DNA of 64,000 nucleotides from CBIHON01 sp966211965 (GTDB lineage: Bacteria; Pseudomonadota; Gammaproteobacteria; Burkholderiales; Burkholderiaceae_D), in contig CBIHON010000010.1 of assembly GCA_966211965.1 (NCBI GenBank), positions 65,462 to 129,461 of the forward strand. Direction: 5' to 3'. Position 1 is the first letter of the stretch. Every line of letters begins with the position of its first letter. The notes under the pieces are model-generated. The model saw only the letters and a list, made by a program, of their open reading frames with translations. It made no database searches and was not told where the DNA came from. Position numbers and translations under genes: made by a program. Shown here piece after piece: positions 26,561 through 32,835 of the stretch.

Positions 26561-27844
26561 ATGAGTGCAATCGTTGACATCATCGGCCGTGAAGTAATCG
26601 ACTCCCGCGGCAACCCCACCGTCGAATGCGACGTCCTGCTCGAATCCGGCGTCATGGGCCGCGCCGCCGTCCCTTCCGGCGCCTCCACTGGCTCCCGCGA
26701 AGCCATCGAACTGCGCGACGGCGACAAGACCCGCTACTTCGGCAAGGGCGTCCTCAAAGCCTGCGAACACATCAACACCGAAATCTCCGAAGCCATCATG
26801 GGCTTGGACGCTAACGAACAAGCCTTCCTCGACCGCACCCTGATCGATCTCGACGGCACCGACAACAAGAGCCGCCTCGGCGCCAACGCCATGCTCGCCG
26901 TCTCCATGGCGGTGGCCAAGGCCGCCGCCGAAGAATCCGGCCTGCCGTTGTACCGCTACTTCGGCGGCTCCGGCGCCATGCAAATGCCGGTGCCCATGAT
27001 GAACGTCATCAACGGCGGCGCCCACGCCGACAACAACCTCGACCTCCAGGAATTCATGATCATCCCGGTCGGCGCCCCCAGCTTCAAGGAAGCGATCCGC
27101 TACGGCGCCGAAGTGTTTCATACTCTCAAGAAAATCCTGCACGACAAGGGCTTGACCACGGCAGTGGGCGACGAAGGCGGTTTTGCCCCGTCGGTGGAAA
27201 ACCATGAAGCCGCCATCAAGCTCATCATCCAGGCCATCGAGCAGGCCGGCTACGAGCCCGGCACGCAAATCGCCCTGGGCCTGGACTGCGCCGCCAGCGA
27301 GTTCTACAAGAACGGCAAGTACGAACTCGAAGGCGAAGGCTTGAGCCTGTCCTCGACCGACTTCACCAACCTGCTGGCGACCTGGTGCGACAAGTACCCG
27401 ATCATCTCGATCGAAGACGCGATGGCGGAAAACGACTGGGAAGGCTGGGCCACCTTGACCAAGACCTTGGGCAAGAAAGTGCAACTGGTGGGTGACGACC
27501 TGTTCGTGACCAACACCAAGATCCTGCGCGAAGGGATCCAGAAAGGCATCGCCAATTCGATCCTGATCAAGATCAACCAGATCGGCACGCTGACGGAGAC
27601 GTTTGCCGCGATCGAGATGGCCAAGCGGGCAGGCTACACGGCGGTGATCTCGCACCGTTCGGGCGAGACCGAGGATTCGACGATTGCCGACATCGCGGTG
27701 GGCTGCAATGCGTTGCAGATCAAGACCGGCTCGATGTCGCGTTCGGACCGGATGGCGAAGTACAACCAGTTGCTGCGCATCGAGGAAGACCTGGGCGACA
27801 TCGCCAGCTATCCCGGCCGCAATGCATTTTACAACCTGAAGTAA
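26561..27844 (+). CDS. eno: Enolase
   Basis: Glycolytic enolase, interconverting 2-phosphoglycerate and phosphoenolpyruvate; also a degradosome component in many proteobacteria. The 427-residue length is standard. Blocks: GREVIDSRGNPTVECDVLL, GAPSFKEAIRYGAEVFHTLK, GDEGGFAPSV, metal ligands in LGLDCAASEF and SIEDAMAEND and LVGDDLFVTN, the catalytic Lys in ILIKINQIGTL, and SHRSGETEDSTIADIAVG. A clear CTGGAGAACTG site precedes the ATG. It lies in the pyrG-kdsA-eno-ftsB cluster. Confidence 0.99.
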   Translation: MSAIVDIIGREVIDSRGNPTVECDVLLESGVMGRAAVPSGASTGSREAIELRDGDKTRYFGKGVLKACEHINTEISEAIMGLDANEQAFLDRTLIDLDGTDNKSRLGANAMLAVSMAVAKAAAEESGLPLYRYFGGSGAMQMPVPMMNVINGGAHADNNLDLQEFMIIPVGAPSFKEAIRYGAEVFHTLKKILHDKGLTTAVGDEGGFAPSVENHEAAIKLIIQAIEQAGYEPGTQIALGLDCAASEFYKNGKYELEGEGLSLSSTDFTNLLATWCDKYPIISIEDAMAENDWEGWATLTKTLGKKVQLVGDDLFVTNTKILREGIQKGIANSILIKINQIGTLTETFAAIEMAKRAGYTAVISHRSGETEDSTIADIAVGCNALQIKTGSMSRSDRMAKYNQLLRIEEDLGDIASYPGRNAFYNLK

Positions 27845-27854
27845 ACGCGGACTT

Positions 27855-27884
27855 GCGAGCGGCAGGAATCAACTGCCGCTTGCG
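27855..27884. terminator. Hairpin after eno (weak or read-through terminator)
   Basis: GCGAGCGGCAG and CTGCCGCTTGCG pair around a seven-base loop directly after the eno stop. There is no T-run, so it more likely attenuates or stabilises than fully terminates; ftsB starts 18 bases on. Confidence 0.45.
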
Positions 27885-27901
27885 TCTGCGATGCAAGCCC
27901 C

Positions 27902-28240
27902 ATGCGCCTGATCATTCTCTGCCTCGCAGCATTGCTGGTGCTGATCCAATATCCGCTATGGCTTGGCAAGGGTGGGTGGTTGAGAGTCTGGGACCTGGAC
28001 AAGCAAGTCGCCGCCGCGCAAAAGAAAAACGACGAACTCAAAGCGCGCAACGCCAAGCTCAAATCCGAAGTGCAAGATCTGAGAGAAGGCACCGGCGCCG
28101 TCGAGGAACGTGCCCGCTATGAACTGGGCATGGTCAAGGAAAATGAGATTTTCATTCAGGTGCTGGAGCCGAATGGAAAGCCGGTGGTTGCAGCGGATAC
28201 GGCGCCGGCATTGCCTGCGCCAGATTTGCCGCATCCATGA
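27902..28240 (+). CDS. ftsB: Cell division protein FtsB
   Basis: A 112-residue bitopic protein of the FtsB/DivIC family, part of the FtsQLB divisome subcomplex. A TM helix at about 2-20 (LIILCLAALLVLIQYPLWLG) is followed by a coiled coil (about 28-65, KQVAAAQKKNDELKARNAKLKSEVQDLREG). Then comes the conserved EERARYELGMVKENEIFIQV. The location right after eno is its usual place in beta- and gammaproteobacteria. Confidence 0.95.
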   Translation: MRLIILCLAALLVLIQYPLWLGKGGWLRVWDLDKQVAAAQKKNDELKARNAKLKSEVQDLREGTGAVEERARYELGMVKENEIFIQVLEPNGKPVVAADTAPALPAPDLPHP

Positions 28241-28270
28241 GGATGGCTTGGGCCACCATGTTAAATTTCT

Positions 28271-28570
28271 ATGAAGGTAGTCGCTAAAGGTAGTGTTCGC
28301 AAGGTTTACGTTGAACTGGTCGAATCGAGCCATGAAATTGGTCGCGTCGTGCTTTGTCTTGATGGGGAAAAGTGGATCGAGCTTAGAGGCGTATTGGTCG
28401 AGTGCTCTCAGGGATTCAAGCTTCCAGAGCCGCTAGGCTGTCCGTGCATAGTTACTGATATATCGGATAGACAGTGGGGGAATGCAAAGTACGAAGTAGA
28501 ATTCGCCTCTTCATATTCGAGAGACGGTGTTTTTTGGCCAATGGAATACGCCGAAGTGAGCGGTATTTAA
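28271..28570 (+). CDS. Small hypothetical protein
   Basis: A 99-residue ORF I do not recognise. It has a mixed, globular-looking composition with many aromatic and acidic residues (KWIELRGVLVECSQGF, YSRDGVFWPMEYAEVSG) and no signal or membrane segment. Base composition is clearly more A+T-rich than ftsB, and no good Shine-Dalgarno is seen. It opens the accessory-looking stretch from 28.2 to 32.8 kb. It could be an acquired gene or an immunity-type small protein; no function is claimed. Confidence 0.45.
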   Translation: MKVVAKGSVRKVYVELVESSHEIGRVVLCLDGEKWIELRGVLVECSQGFKLPEPLGCPCIVTDISDRQWGNAKYEVEFASSYSRDGVFWPMEYAEVSGI

Positions 28571-28747
28571 CACGGTACAGCATGCGGCGCTCAATCTTCT
28601 AGCGGGATGCGCACAGGCTTGCAAGCCTGTGTCGTTCAGCGGGCAAGCGGTATGCCGCCTGAATTTCCTTGCTTACCCTGCGTGTTACGACTTTTACGAC
28701 CTACCAGGCTATGTCTGCAAAGTTTTTCAACAACGAAGGAAAAAATT

Positions 28748-29185
28748 ATGTATCGAAAATATGCGATTGCTGCACTAGCCGCCATAAGCTTGGTTGGGTG
28801 TGCTTCTGTGCCAATGGGTGATGCTAAGCAAGATATTGCACTGAAGTCATTTTCGGCTAAACCGGAAGTTGCAGGAGTCTATATCTACCGTAATGAATCA
28901 ATAGGTGCGGCAGTTCGTATGGATGTAGAGCTGGACGGCAAGCCGGTTGGACAAACTGCAGCAAAGACGTATTTTTATAAAGAGGTTACTCCAGGCAAGC
29001 ATACAGTGACATCCAAGTCTGAAAATACGGATACCCTGGAATTCGAAGCCGCGGCAGGAAAGCTCTATTACGTTTGGCAAGAAGTAAAGATGGGTGTTCT
29101 TTACGCGCGAACGAAGCTGCATCTGGTCGGGGATGACGAAGGAAGGAAGGGAGTGCTTGAATCCCAACTCGCAGCGAACAAATAA
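28748..29185 (+). CDS. DUF2846-like lipoprotein
   Basis: A 145-residue lipoprotein. The signal ends in the lipobox LVGC (about residue 19), and the mature part resembles the DUF2846 family. Its pattern is AGVYIYRNE, then VELDGKPVGQTAAKTYFYKEVTPGKH, then LEFEAAAGKLYYVWQEV, a small beta-sandwich. The start at 28748 follows GAAGGAAAAAATT, a good ribosome site; the frame continues upstream without coding character. Function is unknown; such proteins sit on the periplasmic face of a membrane. Base composition is A+T-rich relative to neighbours. Confidence 0.8.
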   Translation: MYRKYAIAALAAISLVGCASVPMGDAKQDIALKSFSAKPEVAGVYIYRNESIGAAVRMDVELDGKPVGQTAAKTYFYKEVTPGKHTVTSKSENTDTLEFEAAAGKLYYVWQEVKMGVLYARTKLHLVGDDEGRKGVLESQLAANK

Positions 29186-29213
29186 CAGTTAACTCATGTT
29201 CTAACGGACGATT

Positions 29214-29243
29214 CACGGCACCGCTGAGCACGGCACCGCTGAG
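29214..29243. repeat. Exact 15-base tandem duplication
   Basis: CACGGCACCGCTGAG occurs twice without a spacer, just after the lipoprotein gene and before the perfect palindrome at 29258. Confidence 0.85.
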
Positions 29244-29257
29244 CTTAGTCGTCAATC

Positions 29258-29297
29258 CTCGGGGCCGTTATGCAAAGCTTTGCATAACGGCCCCGAG
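29258..29297. repeat. Perfect 40-base palindrome without spacer
   Basis: CTCGGGGCCGTTATGCAAAG is followed immediately by its exact reverse complement. It lies between the convergent lipoprotein (plus) and asd (minus) genes, so a role in ending both transcripts is possible, but there is no T-run on either side. Confidence 0.85.
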
Positions 29298-29313
29298 CGG
29301 TCATTCGACCTTG

Positions 29314-30426
29314 TCAGAAGCGGACGTTGCCCATCCCTTTCTCATAGAGGACTTCCGCGATCTGCATAGCATTGAGGGCTGCACCCTTGCGAAGGTTGTC
29401 ACCGCAGACGAACAGAGCAAGACCATGTTCAACAGTAGGATCGCGGCGCACCCGGCCGACGAACACAGGATCGCGACCTGTCGCCATCAAAGGATTGGGC
29501 ACCTCGGTGACGACTACCCCAGGAGCGCGCTTCAATAACTCAAGCGCCGAATCCACCGAGATCTCCCTTTCGAATTCGGCGTTGATCGAAACGGAGTGTC
29601 CGGTGAACACCGGCACGCGCACGCATGTGCCGGAAACAGCCAATTCCGGAATTCCAAGAATCTTGCGGCTTTCATCGCGAAGCTTGATCTCTTCTTCGGT
29701 GTAACCGTCTTCGACGACCTGATAGTTGTACGGAACGACATTGCATGCAATCGGAACAGCCCATTTCTCCGGCGGCGGAAAGTCAACGCCTGCGCCATCA
29801 TTGACGAGCTTGACGGCATCGGCACCAGCCTTTTGCATTTGGCCTGCCAACTCCTGCACCCCGGCGACACCGCCACCCGAAACGGCCTGATAAGTGCTGA
29901 CGATCAAACGCCGCAGCCCCGCCGCATCATGCAGCGGCTTGAGCGCAGGCATGGCTGCCATGGTCGTGCAGTTTGGATTCGCGACGATACCCTTTGGAAT
30001 CTCGTTGAGATCATAGGGATTGACTTCCGCGACCACGAGCGGAACCTCGGGGTCCATGCGCCATGCGGAGGAATTATCGATCACGACGGCTCCTGCAGCA
30101 GCCACCATCGGCGCCAGGCGCCGCGAAGTCTCTCCACCGGCTGAGAAAAAGACGACATCGAGGCCGGAATAGTCGGCTGTCGCCGCGTCTTCGACGGCGA
30201 TCTGCGTATCTTTCCATGCCAGGCTTTTGCCGACAGAGCGTTCGGAAGCAAACAAACGGAGTGAACTCACCGGAAAGTTGCGCTCCGCAAGCACGGAACG
30301 CATGAATTCGCCAACCAGCCCGGTTGCCCCGACGATTCCCACATGCATGCCATCGGGATAGCGTGTCCGCCTCGGCGAGGCGCCGACGGATGCTTGATTA
30401 TCTTGATTGCCAGAGTGTGATGCCAT
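29314..30426 (-). CDS. asd: Aspartate-semialdehyde dehydrogenase, actinobacterial-type
   Basis: Reduces aspartyl phosphate to aspartate semialdehyde, the branch point to lysine/diaminopimelate, threonine, methionine and isoleucine. The 370 residues show VGIVGATGLVGEFMRSVL (NADP site), FASERSVGKSL, VVIDNSSAWRMDPEVPLVVAE, and catalytic Cys in ANPNCTTM. The end is YEKGMGNVRF-like. The sequence type resembles Gram-positive/actinobacterial Asd rather than the enterobacterial-type enzyme common in proteobacteria. A 26-residue polar N-terminal extension is real if the strong AAGGAG at 12 to 7 bases before the ATG is used. It is preceded by a leader peptide and attenuator (30466-30577). Confidence 0.93.
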   Translation of the reverse strand: MASHSGNQDNQASVGASPRRTRYPDGMHVGIVGATGLVGEFMRSVLAERNFPVSSLRLFASERSVGKSLAWKDTQIAVEDAATADYSGLDVVFFSAGGETSRRLAPMVAAAGAVVIDNSSAWRMDPEVPLVVAEVNPYDLNEIPKGIVANPNCTTMAAMPALKPLHDAAGLRRLIVSTYQAVSGGGVAGVQELAGQMQKAGADAVKLVNDGAGVDFPPPEKWAVPIACNVVPYNYQVVEDGYTEEEIKLRDESRKILGIPELAVSGTCVRVPVFTGHSVSINAEFEREISVDSALELLKRAPGVVVTEVPNPLMATGRDPVFVGRVRRDPTVEHGLALFVCGDNLRKGAALNAMQIAEVLYEKGMGNVRF

Positions 30427-30465
30427 GTTTATCTCCTTATAAAGTCGACCCCAAGGAGACTGGCA

Positions 30466-30496
30466 TCAAAAAGAAACCCGCCTCAAGGGGCGGGTT
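30466..30496 (-). terminator. Intrinsic terminator in the asd leader
   Basis: Perfect 8-bp stem AACCCGCC / GGCGGGTT with a 6-base loop and a TCTTTTT tail, placed upstream of asd and on its strand. It is the terminator arm of the attenuator. Confidence 0.8.
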
Positions 30497-30543
30497 GCAG
30501 TGAAAAGAAAAGCGCTAACCCACCATTGGTCTAATGGTGGGTT
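30466..30543 (-). promoter_or_regulatory. Putative ribosome-mediated attenuator of asd
   Basis: Four RNA segments on the minus strand. Segment 1 (30543-30533, AACCCACCATT) pairs perfectly with segment 2 (30527-30517, AATGGTGGGTT). Segment 3 (30496-30489, AACCCGCC) pairs perfectly with segment 4 (30482-30475, GGCGGGTT), followed by TCTTTTT, an intrinsic terminator 40 bases before asd. Segment 2 (GGTGGGTT) also pairs with segment 3 (seven Watson-Crick pairs and one G-U), giving a competing antiterminator. The leader peptide (30577-30515) runs across segments 1 and 2, as in trp-type attenuation. Confidence 0.75.
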
Positions 30544-30577
30544 TAATGCCGAACAGAGTTGCAAATGCGCTTTTCAT
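30515..30577 (-). CDS. asd leader peptide (20 residues)
   Basis: ATG at 30577 opens a 20-codon frame encoding MKSAFATLFGIKPTIRPMVG and ends with TAG at 30515-30517. Lys, Thr, Ile and Met, the amino acids derived from aspartate semialdehyde, make up eight of the 20 residues. The block Ile11-Lys12-Pro13-Thr14-Ile15 is encoded exactly over attenuator segment 1, and the stop codon is at the end of segment 2. The ATG lies six bases after a good -10 box, so the mRNA probably begins at or next to the AUG (leaderless). No Shine-Dalgarno is present. That it is translated is inferred. Confidence 0.65.
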   Translation of the reverse strand: MKSAFATLFGIKPTIRPMVG

Positions 30578-30583
30578 GAATTG

Positions 30584-30612
30584 ATGATAACAGGGTTGAT
30601 TGCGTGCTTCAA
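30584..30612 (-). promoter_or_regulatory. asd sigma70-type promoter
   Basis: On the minus strand TTGAAG (30612-30607), a 17-base spacer, then TATCAT (30589-30584). Four and five of six bases match consensus, with ideal spacing. The predicted start falls at about 30577, the A of the leader-peptide ATG. Confidence 0.7.
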
Positions 30613-31024
30613 GCGGCGCATTGCGGGTTGTAGATATAGGGCGGTAGATCGGAAAAGCGAAGCACATTCCGACGCATGGTTTTTGCGGGCATCGTGTTCG
30701 CCGGAAGGCGCTTCGCTTTTCCGATCTACCGGGCGGCTATAGATTCACGATAAAAAATAGGTGCCATCAGGGCTGCAGGCGCGAGGAAAATTGGACATCG
30801 GGGGAATTTAGCACAAGATGCGACGCAATGCGTTGCGCTTATTGGCGCCCTACGCAATACATGTTACGGCCTTGCTATCGCTGACTCTATCCTTGAAATA
30901 CTTCAGCGACTTTGTTCGTAAATTGACGGAACAGGACACTAGACGGCCGCTGGAGCGAAGCGGAGTGAACCAACATCGTAGCGGTTGTCGGTCGCGTTCA
31001 GTGCAGAACAGGAGACGGCGATGT
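30613..31024. other. About 410 bases without a convincing gene
   Basis: It contains the 21-base-arm palindrome. Near 30820-30860 there is a G+C/A+T alternating stretch (GCGACGCAATGCGTTGCGC) that is itself repeat-like. Short plus-strand ORFs here lack protein-like composition. Confidence 0.5.
30643..30730. repeat. Palindromic repeat with perfect 21-base arms
   Basis: GGTAGATCGGAAAAGCGAAG-C at 30643-30663 is exactly complementary to 30710-30730, around a 46-base loop. It lies upstream of the asd promoter. It looks like a dispersed intergenic element; no transposase is near. Confidence 0.8.
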
Positions 31025-31450
31025 CTAACAACCATATTTTTTTCTGTCTTCTTTCAATTGCCGCCGGTATAGCTGTTTCACTTCTTTTACGGTGGCGGCG
31101 TAGAAAAATCGCGAAAGACAGGCAGCTATCGCGGCGGATAGTGACACTACGGAAAGAACGAGATAAGGCCAAAAGTGAAGCCATTGAGGAAGATACTCGG
31201 CAATTTCTTTTGACGCTAGGACTCCCCACACTTGAAAAAAAAACGCGACTACGAGAAGCAGCGCACCAACTACGTACTGTGCTCGTTGAGCGGATAGCGC
31301 GTGGGCGATAGGTTTGCTGATGTCCATGGATGGACGAGACTGTCTGAAAATTGACTCGGAGGTGTTCATGAAATTGCCAATACAAAAAAACATGGCGGCA
31401 ACAAAACCAACTGATGCGGCTGTGAGCGTAACAGCGTCTTGCGATGTCAT
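31025..31450 (-). CDS. Three-TM membrane protein of unknown function
   Basis: A 141-residue protein with three clear hydrophobic helices: about 8-27 (LTAASVGFVAAMFFCIG), 60-82 (VVGALLLVVAFFFQVWGVLA) and 97-119 (WPYLVLSVVSLSAAIAACLS). A basic C-terminal tail (KQLYRRQLKEDRKKYG) is expected in the cytoplasm. The ATG at 31450 follows GGGGGACTC; the frame continues upstream without coding character. An overlapping plus-strand ORF (30985-31311) was judged the antisense shadow. I do not recognise the family. It follows the ClpP-fold gene on the same strand, about 110 bases downstream. Confidence 0.6.
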   Translation of the reverse strand: MTSQDAVTLTAASVGFVAAMFFCIGNFMNTSESIFRQSRPSMDISKPIAHALSAQRAQYVVGALLLVVAFFFQVWGVLASKEIAEYLPQWLHFWPYLVLSVVSLSAAIAACLSRFFYAATVKEVKQLYRRQLKEDRKKYGC

Positions 31451-31561
31451 GAGTCCCCCAACGTTGAAAATACTCGACTGCTGGAGTGTGCGACGTGAAG
31501 GCAGTCCAGTTGACTGCCGCGTTAGCAATCGCGGTCAGAAATCGAGTCAAACAAGAATGAC

Positions 31562-32362
31562 CTATTTTCTTTCCCAAGGACGCCATCCGGTCTGTAGTCT
31601 TGAGTAAAACTGAACTGATAGTGGCCTAATTTCACTTGACCAAAGGCGATCTTTGCATGCAAAGAATTTTTCTAGGTATGCCCTGATACGGCTATCGGAC
31701 CAGTTTTCGTCAATCAGGCGCGAATTCCTGATGAATCCACATTTTGATATCAACGCCTCCTCATACCCAGGGCTATAAGGGCCAATGGCGTTCAAGTCCT
31801 TCTCTGTCAGCCAGTAGATATCGTTTGATGGACGAGAAAGCATTTCATCGATCAAGTGTTGCGGTACGCCTTGCTCTTTCAGGTAGACGGTGGTTTCACG
31901 CATAACTTGCTCTTGCTGAACCATTTGGTTACCAGATGATTGTTTAGACGACTGAATATAGGGGCGATGAATCCCAACAGGGCCGACTACTCTGGACTGC
32001 CATTTATCCGATAGCTGTCCGTTTTCTTTCGATATTTGTGCCAACCTGTCTTCACTGGCTAGAAATAAAAAGAAACAAGAACTGGCACAAAGCCCTCCGT
32101 GACCAGTTACTTCAACACGAACCCGAGCACCTTTAATTAAAGTGGCAATGCGAATAGCTGCCGCAACATCCCCGCCAGCGCTATTTAGTTCGATAATCTC
32201 AGGCCTGTAAACATAGAGGTGTCTAGCAAATCTCTCAACATCCCAGCTACTAATCTCGCCAGAAATAATCAAGCGATTCTTCAACGGCGTAATTTCGGCG
32301 GCCATGCACAGAGAGGCGTTGAAAAGAAAACATAATATGGCAGCGCAGGCTTTAATATTCAC
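31562..32362 (-). CDS. Exported ClpP/crotonase-fold serine protease-like protein
   Basis: A 266-residue protein with a signal peptide (about 1-21, ILCFLFNASLCMAA) and a ClpP-like core. IIELNSAGGDVAAAIRIATLI corresponds to the oxyanion strand (ClpP NSPGG). CASSCFFLFLA is the nucleophile-Ser position, with two flanking Cys. VGIHRPY corresponds to the catalytic His, and SNDIYWLTEKDLNAIGP to the Asp segment. The group matches COG3904-type predicted periplasmic proteins. A triad is therefore plausible but activity is unproven. The gene is A+T-rich compared with the housekeeping genes. It faces the same way as the three-TM gene that follows, so they may form a unit. Confidence 0.75.
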   Translation of the reverse strand: MNIKACAAILCFLFNASLCMAAEITPLKNRLIISGEISSWDVERFARHLYVYRPEIIELNSAGGDVAAAIRIATLIKGARVRVEVTGHGGLCASSCFFLFLASEDRLAQISKENGQLSDKWQSRVVGPVGIHRPYIQSSKQSSGNQMVQQEQVMRETTVYLKEQGVPQHLIDEMLSRPSNDIYWLTEKDLNAIGPYSPGYEEALISKCGFIRNSRLIDENWSDSRIRAYLEKFFACKDRLWSSEIRPLSVQFYSRLQTGWRPWERK

Positions 32363-32835
32363 GAGAAGTCACCTATGAGTGGCCAGAGCACCGAAAATTG
32401 CACTGATATATAAAGTCACCAAGCTTGCGCAACGCGCTCACTTAATGACGTTGAAAAAACTGTTTAACCCGGCACGCTATTCGACTATCCAAGAACGCAC
32501 AATTCGTTTGGAACTCTTGCTGCATCTTTCTTACGGCAACATGCTGTACATCCATGCAGTTATGAAAAATCATAAAAAGCAACTGGAACCGAGGCTCAAT
32601 GGTGGCGGAAAAGGTGCCGTTTAACCAATTAACCGGATGAAGTTGTCGCAGTGCGAATGGCCGTTTTCGACGCTGAATCACACATCTTGATGCTGGAATT
32701 GGCCGATAGCAGCCTATCACATAAAGAAATCGGAGGGCTGCTCTTGCTGCATGGCAGCCGGTCACCAAGTTCAGACCGATAGGGGCGGTAATCTTGACTG
32801 TGCCATCCCGGTCTATATCAGCATCGAACACCCGC
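32363..32835. other. 473-base gap without a convincing gene
   Basis: ORFs on both strands (32379-32624 plus, 32442-32849 minus) have no recognisable domain and mixed composition. The stretch around 32640-32790 has the look of a decayed sequence. It separates the A+T-rich genes from the GH39-like gene. Confidence 0.5.

Noticed and set aside
26462..27655. 397-codon minus-strand ORF opposite eno
   Set aside because: Gly/Val/Asp-rich shadow; enolase is certain on the plus strand.
30466..30543. A metabolite-binding riboswitch (for example lysine) as the explanation of the asd leader
   Set aside because: The leader is only about 150 bases with simple stacked hairpins and a translated frame over them; no lysine-riboswitch five-helix junction is visible. 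Peptide-coupled attenuation explains all parts.
30985..31311. 108-codon plus-strand ORF with one hydrophobic segment
   Set aside because: Overlaps the three-TM minus-strand gene; its hydrophobic stretch is opposite a charged tail and it has no better ribosome site. The minus-strand frame has three regular helices, so it was preferred; some doubt remains.
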